Assembly (NCBI RefSeq): GCF_003048575.1
Contig: NZ_PIRZ01000009.1
Coordinates: 1-33,455, forward strand
Source: Campylobacter concisus
Lineage (GTDB): Bacteria; Campylobacterota; Campylobacteria; Campylobacterales; Campylobacteraceae
Reading direction: 5' to 3'
Length of the DNA stretch: 33,455 nt
How positions within the stretch are numbered: position 1 is the stretch's first letter; every line of letters starts with the position of its first letter. The notes under the pieces are model-generated. The model was not told the origin of the DNA, ran no database searches, and saw only the letters and a program-made list of their open reading frames with translations. Position numbers and translations under genes: made by a program. Below, piece by piece: positions 8,479 through 16,600 of this stretch.

Positions 8479-9255
8479 TTAATCGATATTCCACCTAACC
8501 AGCAACCTTCTTTTATCTTCGACGTTTAAATTTATAAAATCGATACCGAAGAGTTTGGTTAAATTTTCGCCCTTTAAAATTTGATCGGTTGCGCCGAATT
8601 CATATCCTAAGGGGCCGTTTAAAAGCAAGGTTTTATCCGCCGCCGCAAGCGCGTGATCGGGGTGATGCGAGGTAAAGATCACGCAGGTTTTTCGCTCGCT
8701 ATTTAGCTTTTTGATTAGGCTTAAAACGGCGTTTTGATGAAAGACGTCGAGATAGGAAGTCGGCTCGTCCATGATTAGAATTTTGGGCCGTAGTACTAGC
8801 GAGCGAGCTATTAGAGCTAGCTGCATCATGCCGCCGCTTAGCTCGTCTACGTTTAAATTTAAATACTCGCTAATGCCTGCTATCCGTGCGGCTTCCTCGG
8901 CCATCGCCCTATCCTCTGCGCTCGGCCTTGAAAACATACCGACGTTTGCGTTTACGCCCATTAAAATCAGGTCTTTTACTTTAAAGCTAAAAGCGATATT
9001 TTCGCTTTGGGGCACGTATCCTACGAGTTTGGCACGCTCTTTGCTGCCAAGAGAGGCATGATCGCGGCCATCAATCAAAATTTGACCGCTTTTTACTTTT
9101 AAGAGTCCTAAAATAATCTTTAAAAACGTAGATTTACCTATACCGTTCGGGCCCAAAATCGCAAGCGTTTCGCCGCTTTTTAGGCTAAGGCTCAAATTTT
9201 GCAAAATTTGCTTCGCCCCGTAAGAAAAGCTTAAATTTTCTACGCTTAAGACCAT
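8479..9255 (-). CDS. Iron/haem-type ABC transporter ATP-binding protein (FecE/BtuD family)
   Basis: The 258-residue ATPase that powers import of an iron chelate, haem or cobalamin through the adjacent permease. Visible motifs are Walker A GPNGIGKST (35-43), the Q-loop in YVPQSEN, signature LSGGMMQ, Walker B ILIMDEP with the following D-loop SYLD, and the switch histidine in FTSHHPDH. Length is typical for the FecE/FepC/BtuD family. It overlaps the permease gene by 10 bases and is the last gene of a four-gene minus-strand operon. The substrate cannot be read from this subunit. The operon has higher GC than the flanking genes. Confidence 0.93.
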   Translation of the reverse strand: MVLSVENLSFSYGAKQILQNLSLSLKSGETLAILGPNGIGKSTFLKIILGLLKVKSGQILIDGRDHASLGSKERAKLVGYVPQSENIAFSFKVKDLILMGVNANVGMFSRPSAEDRAMAEEAARIAGISEYLNLNVDELSGGMMQLALIARSLVLRPKILIMDEPTSYLDVFHQNAVLSLIKKLNSERKTCVIFTSHHPDHALAAADKTLLLNGPLGYEFGATDQILKGENLTKLFGIDFINLNVEDKRRLLVRWNID

Positions 9256-10208
9256 CTTTTGCCCTTTTTAACGATGATGACGCCGATCATCGGAGCGCCT
9301 ATAAGCGCGGTTAGGATACTTAGCGGGATTTCAGCCGAGCTCACGCTTCTAGCCGCGACGTCGGTTAGCATCAAAAATATCCCGCCTAAAATCGCCGAAA
9401 TCGGAACTAGCTGCGAGTTATCGGAGCCGTAAATTAGCCTCGTAACATGCGGCATCAAAAGCCCTACCCAGCCGATAATACCGGCGATGGCTACGCTTGC
9501 GGCCGTTATCAGCGTAGCAAGTATGATAAAGATAAAGCCCAAAAATTTACTCTCGCCCAAAATGCTTGCATGTTCGCCGCCTAAGGATAAAATGTTTAGC
9601 TTCCAGCCCATTAGGCTCAAAAGCACAAGCCCGCTAATGCAAACGGGAGCAAGCGCTGCTACGTCGCTCCAAGATATGGCGCTTAGACTTCCCATCAGCC
9701 AGTAGACGATACTAGGAAGCTTTTCTTGCGTGTCGGCAACGTATTTGACAACCGAGATCAGCGCCTCAAAGATAGCGCCCGTGATAATGCCCGCAAGCAC
9801 CAGCATGAGCTTTGAGTTTTTGTTTGCCAAAACACCCAACGCGTAAGCTATCATGACGGCTAAAAAACCGAAAACGAAAGCGCCTATTTGCGTGGCTACG
9901 GGGCTACCGAAGGCTAAAATGCAAACCACTGCGCCAAATCCAGCCCCGCTACCTACGCCCAGGATATTTGGGCTTACCAAAGGATTTGCAAACATCGCCT
10001 GAAATATCACGCCCGCTGCACTAAGGCTGGCGCCTATCAAAAACGCCGCTATCAGCCTAGGCAAGCGCAGATCGAATATCAAAGCGTAAAGCGTCTCTTT
10101 GTCGTTTTGATAATAGTCAATTAGCCCGTCAATAGAAATCCTACCCGCAAGCAGCGAAAAAACAACCGCAAAGACTAGCAAAAGCGATAAAAATAGATAC
10201 TTTTTCAT
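9246..10208 (-). CDS. Iron/haem-type ABC transporter permease (FecCD/BtuC family)
   Basis: A 320-residue, very hydrophobic inner-membrane protein. It has the FecCD family signature (RLPRLIAAFLIGASLSAAG followed by NPLVSPNILGVGSGAGFGA, about residues 49-93) and the cytoplasmic coupling region near GLLMPHVTRLIYG (about 250-262). It forms a homodimeric channel with the ATPase encoded next to it and receives substrate from the binding protein encoded upstream. Its ATG shares one base with the TAA of the binding-protein gene (10206-10210), and its 3' end overlaps the ATPase start, so translation is coupled on both sides. As with the ATPase, family assignment is firm but the substrate (siderophore, haem or cobalamin) is open. 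Confidence 0.93.
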   Translation of the reverse strand: MKKYLFLSLLLVFAVVFSLLAGRISIDGLIDYYQNDKETLYALIFDLRLPRLIAAFLIGASLSAAGVIFQAMFANPLVSPNILGVGSGAGFGAVVCILAFGSPVATQIGAFVFGFLAVMIAYALGVLANKNSKLMLVLAGIITGAIFEALISVVKYVADTQEKLPSIVYWLMGSLSAISWSDVAALAPVCISGLVLLSLMGWKLNILSLGGEHASILGESKFLGFIFIILATLITAASVAIAGIIGWVGLLMPHVTRLIYGSDNSQLVPISAILGGIFLMLTDVAARSVSSAEIPLSILTALIGAPMIGVIIVKKGKRWS

Positions 10209-11242
10209 TATCTAAAAAGCTCGTAAAATTTGCTCTCGCCGTTTAGATCAAAGCGTAAAATTTGAGCTATCTCATCGTCACTTAGATCGTAGTCGTAGAG
10301 GAGCTTGTAGCTCTTTTTCATCTCTTCTTTTAAATTTATATGCGCCTGCCCCGAAAACAGCACGCTAAACCACGCCCAGCCCAAGTGCGATTCGCCCGTA
10401 GGCGGCTCCCACATATCGCCTCCCAGAGGCATTTTATAGACGGCTTTTTGTTTGACGGCTTTTACGTTTTTTAAAATTTTGTCGTTAAAAAAGTCCCGCG
10501 GAGTTAGCTCGTCGAAGTTGCTAAGCAAGATAACGTCCGGATTTTGAGCGAGAATTTCTTCTTTATTTAAAATTCTAAATCCCCCGAAATTCGCCGCATT
10601 TACTCCGCCGCTTAGCTTTATCTCGTAGTCGAAATACGTCCCGCCTCCTGCGGCCTCGTAGCTTTTATCTCGGCCGAATATAAAAAGAACCTTCGGTTTT
10701 TTGCTAAGCACTTTTACGAAATTTTCTATCTTAGCTCTTACCTCGGCTCTATTTTGTAAAATTTGTTCCGCTCTTTGCTCTTTTTCGTAAATTTTACCCA
10801 GCATCCCAAACCAAAAAAGCGGATCCTCCTCTGTGCCGCTTAAATTTACCAAAGCTACGTTTAGGCCTACTTTTCGCAGCGGCTCAATGATCTTTTCGCC
10901 TCTCATGCCCCATTGCACGACAAGATCGGGAGATAGTTTTAGTAGCTCCTCGATATTTGGGGTAAAATCCTCTCCTATACCGCCTGCGGGGATACTAGCC
11001 GCGCCTTTGATCATTTTTCCGAGCATTCCGCGCTCGATATTTTTCTTGGCCATCGGATGGACGGAGGCTAGGCGAGATACGTTGTTTTCGACGCTGAGGG
11101 AAAACGAAGCTAGCGGCACCGGAAACAGTGCTACGCTCTTAACGGAGCGGTCAAAGTAAAGCTTATTGCCGCTTTGATCGGTAAATTCAAGCGCGCCCAG
11201 CGTCGCTGCTAGTAGCAATAAAACGGATATGATTTTCCTCAA
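10208..11242 (-). CDS. Periplasmic iron-chelate/haem binding protein (FecB/BtuF class III)
   Basis: A 344-residue substrate-binding protein with a signal peptide (MRKIISVLLLLAATLGALEF). It has two lobes typical of class III binding proteins: an N-lobe with PNIEELLKLSPDLVVQWG (about 91-108) and a C-lobe with NKEEILAQNPDVILLSNFDE. It delivers substrate from the periplasm to the permease, whose start codon overlaps this stop. It is preceded by the TonB receptor gene with a 74-bp gap containing a strong hairpin. It resembles the broken binding protein at 17991-19014 in its C-terminal region (a DYDLSDDEI-like motif in both), suggesting two related systems of which one has decayed. Confidence 0.9.
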   Translation of the reverse strand: MRKIISVLLLLAATLGALEFTDQSGNKLYFDRSVKSVALFPVPLASFSLSVENNVSRLASVHPMAKKNIERGMLGKMIKGAASIPAGGIGEDFTPNIEELLKLSPDLVVQWGMRGEKIIEPLRKVGLNVALVNLSGTEEDPLFWFGMLGKIYEKEQRAEQILQNRAEVRAKIENFVKVLSKKPKVLFIFGRDKSYEAAGGGTYFDYEIKLSGGVNAANFGGFRILNKEEILAQNPDVILLSNFDELTPRDFFNDKILKNVKAVKQKAVYKMPLGGDMWEPPTGESHLGWAWFSVLFSGQAHINLKEEMKKSYKLLYDYDLSDDEIAQILRFDLNGESKFYELFR

Positions 11243-11277
11243 ATTTGATCCTTAAATTTGTAAATTTTAGAGCTTTT

Positions 11278-11302
11278 GAGCGGGCCTGTTTAAAACCCGC
11301 TC
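11278..11302. repeat. GC-rich hairpin between TonB receptor and binding-protein genes
   Basis: GAGCGGG (11278-11284) pairs with CCCGCTC (11296-11302) across an 11-base loop. On the minus strand there is no T-run after it, so it looks more like an intercistronic element (RNA stability or partial termination) that could keep receptor expression above transporter expression. Confidence 0.45.
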
Positions 11303-11316
11303 GGCAAATTTAAAAT

Positions 11317-13398
11317 TTAAAAGCTAGCCTTAAAGCCTAGTTTGAAATTTCTGCCCGGATTTATGAGCGGGTTGCTAGCGCTTCTAGGCTGGCTGATTAA
11401 CTCGTAGCTTAGGCTTGGGGCGTATTCTTTGTCAAAGATATTTTCGACGCCGAAATTTAGGCTAAAATCTTTTAAGAAGCCTAGTTTGCCAAGGCTCTTG
11501 CCAAAGTATAGGTTATGTACGAAATATCCCGCTCGCTCGCGCTCTACGCTGTCGTCTATACGCGTCTTTCTCGCCGCCCAGTCGCCGCTATACTCTATGT
11601 ACGAGTTTGCCAAAAACTCCGGCGAATAAGAAACGGCCACGTGTCCGCTAAGCGGAGCGATCTCGGGAAGCGGTTTGCCGGTTTGTTTATTTTTGCCGCG
11701 CGTGTAGGCGAGATTTGTTTTAAACTCCAAATTTGACAAAATTTTATAAGCGAGGTCAAATTCCGCTCCGCTTATCTTGGCTCTATTTACGTTTTGCGAC
11801 TGATAGTAGGTCACGCCGCCGCTTTGCCAGTTTCGCTCTACGATCAGGTCTTTATAGTCTCCCGTGTAAAATATCAAATTTGATCTAAGCGCTTTATCCG
11901 TATAGCGAAGTCCGGCCTCGTAGGTAACGCCTTTTTCGATATTTAGATCAGGATTTGGCAGATACGCCTCGCTGCCTGAAAACGTAAGTATCGGAGCGAC
12001 CTCGCCGCTCATAGGAGCTCTAAACGAAGTAGAAAAATTTCCCACGAACTCAAACCCCTGGGCGATAGGGTAAATAAGCCCTAGTCCGTAGCTGGCTCTG
12101 CCGTCTTTTCTATCGTTGGCGTTTTCGTATAGGGCTTTTACGGCGGGGCTCATCGAGCTATCCATATCAAAGGACGTTTTTATGCGGTCGTAGCGTAAAT
12201 TCGCGCTTAAAATCGCATCGTTGCCAAATGCATACTCAAGCAAACCAAACCCAGCGACGTCAAGCTGTTTGGTTCTTAGCCTGTTGCGTACGCTAGGGCC
12301 TTTGTTTACGCTTTGATACACGCTATCCCAGTCTTCGTAATAAAAATCTACGCCGTAGGTTTGGGTTAGGTTGTCGCCTATAAATTTCCCGATAAATTTA
12401 CCGCCGTAAACTTTCGGGCCGTTTACGTAGTTATCGACTTGTCTAGGCGAAAACGAGCCGATATACGGCCTTATATTTAGGTGCGTATAAAGCTCTCTGT
12501 AGTACAAGCTAGAATCTAATATAAATTTATCGTTTATGTTGCCTTCGTAGTTTAGCGCTACGTATTTTTCTCTAAGAGGCGCTTCTTTTATGTATTTTTG
12601 AAAACCTTTTTTATTCGCCGTTCCGGGAGCGCCAACAGAGGTACCGACTACGCCGCGCTGCGACTCCGTATATCTGGTCACGAGCTCAAGCCTGTGAAAA
12701 TCGGCAAAGCTATATCCGCCTTTAAAATCAAGACTTCGGTAATTATACCTTGTATTTGGGATTTTACCCGCCGGAGTGTCGTAGTCCTTGCCGTGTTTGT
12801 AGTTTAAGCCTAGCAATGCGTCAAACCCGTGTCCGACTATGCCGAGTTGTAAGCGGTTTTGTGTGCCTTTGTTTGCGCTTTGATACTGGGTGCTTAGATA
12901 CGTATCCGATAACGCCCAGTCGCCGTGCACGTCCCCGCTAGCTCTTTTGGTGACTAAATTTACTATGCCGCCAAAGGCATCTGTACCGTAAAGCGTGCTA
13001 GCGGGACCTCTTATTATCTCTATCCTTTCGATTTGATCGGGCGTAAATATCGAATACTCAAACGCCGGCCTACCTCTAAATCTAAGTCCGTCTACAAACA
13101 TCGGTACGCGGTAATCAGACGAGCTAAAGCCTCGCACGTTTACGGTGCCCGAGTCCATGCCTTCGTTTACGATTGAAACTCCGGGCGCTTCGCTGATTAG
13201 CTCGGGTACGCTTTTACCGAGCTTTCTTTCTATGGTCTCTTTATCTACTACCGAGACGCTTTTGCTTATCTCGTCTACGCTTTGAGACGATCTTTGCGCC
13301 GTGACGGTTACGCCTTCTAGCGATTTTAGCTCTACTTCGTTTTGCGCGGCGGCCAAAACGCCGACCAAAGCGAGGCTAAGCGCGATTTTTCTTTGCAT
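11317..13398 (-). CDS. TonB-dependent outer-membrane receptor (siderophore/haem)
   Basis: A 693-residue outer-membrane beta-barrel for energy-dependent uptake of an iron source. It has a signal peptide (about 1-18), a TonB-box-like segment (EGVTVTAQR, about 29-37), a plug domain (about 40-155, with PGVSIVNEG, VNVRGFSS, IERIEIIRGPASTLYGTDAFGG and IVNLVTKR) and then the barrel, ending in phenylalanine (GFKASF). It is the first gene of the operon with binding protein, permease and ATPase. A Fur box overlaps its promoter. Sequence alone does not settle whether the ligand is haem, a xenosiderophore or a catechol complex. The clustered plug motifs fit the CirA/HmuR-like class. Confidence 0.93.
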   Translation of the reverse strand: MQRKIALSLALVGVLAAAQNEVELKSLEGVTVTAQRSSQSVDEISKSVSVVDKETIERKLGKSVPELISEAPGVSIVNEGMDSGTVNVRGFSSSDYRVPMFVDGLRFRGRPAFEYSIFTPDQIERIEIIRGPASTLYGTDAFGGIVNLVTKRASGDVHGDWALSDTYLSTQYQSANKGTQNRLQLGIVGHGFDALLGLNYKHGKDYDTPAGKIPNTRYNYRSLDFKGGYSFADFHRLELVTRYTESQRGVVGTSVGAPGTANKKGFQKYIKEAPLREKYVALNYEGNINDKFILDSSLYYRELYTHLNIRPYIGSFSPRQVDNYVNGPKVYGGKFIGKFIGDNLTQTYGVDFYYEDWDSVYQSVNKGPSVRNRLRTKQLDVAGFGLLEYAFGNDAILSANLRYDRIKTSFDMDSSMSPAVKALYENANDRKDGRASYGLGLIYPIAQGFEFVGNFSTSFRAPMSGEVAPILTFSGSEAYLPNPDLNIEKGVTYEAGLRYTDKALRSNLIFYTGDYKDLIVERNWQSGGVTYYQSQNVNRAKISGAEFDLAYKILSNLEFKTNLAYTRGKNKQTGKPLPEIAPLSGHVAVSYSPEFLANSYIEYSGDWAARKTRIDDSVERERAGYFVHNLYFGKSLGKLGFLKDFSLNFGVENIFDKEYAPSLSYELISQPRSASNPLINPGRNFKLGFKASF

Positions 13399-13425
13399 TT
13401 AAACTCCTTTTAAAATATTTGAGTA

Positions 13426-13458
13426 ATTATATAGAAATATATAATGATTTTCAATATG
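13426..13458 (-). promoter_or_regulatory. Fur box and promoter of the iron-uptake operon
   Basis: Bases 13440-13458 match the classic 19-bp Fur consensus GATAATGATAATCATTATC at 14 positions. A minus-strand TATAAT lies at 13426-13431, so the Fur site covers the -10/-35 spacer and the -35 region. This predicts iron repression of the receptor-transporter operon. Confidence 0.7.
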
Positions 13459-13581
13459 TATAAAAATGATATTATATTTTAAAAAGCCATAATTGCTACA
13501 TTTATGCTATATATCAAGGCACTAAAATATACATGTTGACTGGTGTAATATTTATGATATGTGCTAAATAGTACCCCCCCA

Positions 13582-13597
13582 TTGTACCCCAGTACAA
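13582..13597. promoter_or_regulatory. Palindromic operator TTGTAC-N4-GTACAA, copy 2 (adhesin 2)
   Basis: Identical to copy 1 (spacer CCCA), with the same 31.5-bp distance from its centre to a perfect TATAAT at 13621-13626. It is directly preceded by a C7 run (13574-13580) that copy 1 lacks. The 588-bp repeat shared with adhesin 1 begins at 13581. Confidence 0.7.
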
Positions 13598-13620
13598 TAG
13601 ACAAGCCCTTCTAAAATTTA

Positions 13621-13665
13621 TATAATTCATTCAGAATTTCAAATAATATAAACAATAAGGAGAAC
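13621..13665 (+). promoter_or_regulatory. Promoter -10 and leader of adhesin 2
   Basis: TATAAT at 13621-13626, with SD AAGGAG at 13657-13662. Identical to the adhesin 1 leader, so both genes should respond to the same regulator. Confidence 0.6.
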
Positions 13666-16600
13666 ATGATGGCTAAAGAAGCCGGAGTAGTTAAAAGCGT
13701 AAATGGAGGAATAGCAAGAGCACTTAATGACTTAACAGGAGAGGTAAGACAATTAAGTGTAGGAGATATTGTATACCAAGGTGAAAAGATAGTTACAGAG
13801 GGTTCTAACTCTAAAGTAACAATAACTCAAACTGATGGTAAAGATATAACTTTAATAGGTAAAGATACTCTAACTCTAGATCAAGACTCTAACAATAACG
13901 AAACAGTAGCTGATATCTCAGCTTTACAACAAGCCATCTTAAAAGGAACAGATCTTAATGCTCTAGAAGAAACTGCTGCAGGTGGTCCACAAGCAGGTGG
14001 TAATGGTGGAGATGGCGTAAGTTTATCTTCTACTAGCTTTGCAGAAGGAGGCCACATTAGTAACATAAATGCTAATGTAGGAAGCATAGATGCTTTAGCT
14101 CTAGCAGCAGGTGGAGATAATAGCTTTGGTGTAAGTGGAGGAAGTGCTGTTGGAGCTGGAGCTGGAGCTGAAGCTGGGGCAACTACGCCCAAAGTTGGTA
14201 TAAGTATAAGCTCTGCTGGCTCTAACGAAGGCGGAGTTATGACTTACGACCTATCTTTACCTACTGCATTAACGGCTAAACCTACTACGTTAAATTTAAA
14301 TTTTAGCGGCGGAGTAGCCGGAGTAGATTACGACGCAAACTCTATAGAGTATTCTACCGACGGCGGCAATACTTGGACGCGCGGCACTACCGTAAATCTT
14401 GCCGACGCAAATCAAATTAATAACGTCAAAGTAAGAGTAACTACTATAGATAACTACGGACACGATGGCGTAGATATAGCTACTAATCCTACGGCTCAAA
14501 GCGCTAATCAGAATCAAGGCGAACAAGACGGAAGCAGGTATTCTAATCTAAACGGAGTAGAGTACGGCGTATATAAAAGAAATTTAACCCTAAACGTAAC
14601 TACCGATAACGACGAGATTATTAACTCTCAAGCTAACGGCAAAATTACCGATAACGACGATTACGTAAATATTAATCAGGGGCTAAGCGAAGCGGTATTT
14701 ACGGGCGACGGCGACGACACCGTAAATATGAGCGGAGCGTTTAGCGATGTAAATTCGTATGTTAGCACAGAAGACGGCGATGACGTTATCAACGTAAAAT
14801 CAGGCTCCGTGTTGAATTACGGAAACGCTCAAATAGATGCCGGCGACGGTAACGACACGATCAACCTAGACCAAGGCTCATTCGTAGGGATTAGCGGTAG
14901 CTCCGGTACTAGAATATACGGCGGAGACGGCGACGATACCTTTAACATGAACGGAGAGATCAAGGGCGGAATTGTTTATGGCGACGACGGCGATGATACA
15001 TTTAACGTAGGTTCGACCGGAGTTCTTAAGGACGGCGCGACTATTTACGCTAATGAAGGCAACGATACTATAAATTTCGGCGGAACGGCTGAAAACGGAA
15101 CTCAAATCCAAGGTAACGAAGGATACGATACTATAAACATCAAATCCGGTGCGGTAATAGATAATTCATCGGTATACGGCGACGACGTCAATGAGAATTC
15201 TTTTGACGCAGGTAACGAAATAAATATCGACGGAACGGTTAGAAATAACTCTAACGTATACGGCGGCGCGGGAGTAGATACCGTAAACATAAACGGAACG
15301 GTAGAGAACTCGTCGACGATAAATACTCGCAGCGGTGACGACAAGGTAAACATAAATGCTGGAGCGGAAATAAAAAATAGCAATATAAATACCGGCGAGG
15401 GAGGCGACGTAGTTAGTATCAAGGGCAAGCTAGGCGATAGTGCGATGATAGATACCGAAGACGGCGATGATATCGTAAATTTTGCCGGAGAAACGAGTGG
15501 ATATGCCGCAATAAATACTGGACTCGGAAAAGATACGTTTAATATCGAAAGCGGAGCAACTTTTAGCAAATTTCTTAGAGTAGACACCGGCGAGGACGAT
15601 GATACGGTTAATATTAAAAATGGCGCAAATTTATCTTGGGGAAGTATAAAAACTGGAGCCGGAAACGATACTGTAAATATAGATGGCAATATGATCGGTA
15701 ATCCAAATCATTTTAATGAGATAAGTACTGGAAGCGGCGATGATACGATAAATATAAACGGGCACGTATCCGGAGAATCAAGAATAAAAGCCGGCGAGGG
15801 TAACAATACCGTATACGTTAGAGGAACCGTCGACGGTAAAGCTAGAATAGAAGCGGGCGATGTCGATAATGAAGATAAACACAGCGAACTTTATATAGAA
15901 AGCGGAGCTACGCTAAGCGGGGGCAGTAGCGTAAGTATGGGCGGCGGCAACGATACTATTTATATTAGACAAGGCTCTACCGTAAATGGGGGTGCCACTA
16001 TATCTGCCGGATATGGAAACGATACTGCATATATAGATGAAAATCTAGATACGGGTAATATAAGTATGGGCGGCGGCGTAGATACGATAAATTTCAAAAA
16101 AGGAATAACTATAACAAGAGGCGTAATAGATTTTGGTAGTGGCAATGACACAGTCAACATCGACGGCATTACCTTTACTAATGGTGCGGAACTACTCTCC
16201 GGCTCAGTAGATAGGCCCCATTGGTACGACGATGACGATAACGACATTATAAACATTACAAATTCTACATTTAAACAAAATAGTAAAATAGATGCCAAAA
16301 TGGGAGATGATAAGATAAATATCGGTGCTGGAGCAGTAATAGATAACTCAAACGTTATAGCCGGATACGGTAGCGATACTATAAATATTAATGCGGGTTC
16401 TAAAGTGGTAAACGGTAGCAAGATTTATTCTGGACTAGATCATTCATACGGTGATACCAACGATATAGATACCATAAATATAAACGGTGGCGAGGTTACA
16501 GACTCTGAAATTTATACTTCTCGTAGTAAAACGATAACGAATATAAAAGACGGAACACTCACAAACCTAAAATTTTACGGCGGCTCAGGAACAGATGAGA

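Larger units (their letters stand above)
13581..14168 (+). repeat. 588-bp direct repeat, second copy (first copy 4199-4786)
   Basis: Comparing the two stretches line by line I find no difference over 588 bases, at a constant offset of 9382. The repeat contains operator, promoter, RBS and the first 168 codons of each adhesin. Both copies have the same orientation and flank the iron-uptake operon. Confidence 0.9.

Noticed and set aside
12598-12941. Plus-strand frames opposite the TonB receptor and ABC genes
   Set aside because: They are shadows of well-supported minus-strand genes, with no RBS and arginine/serine-rich nonsense composition.
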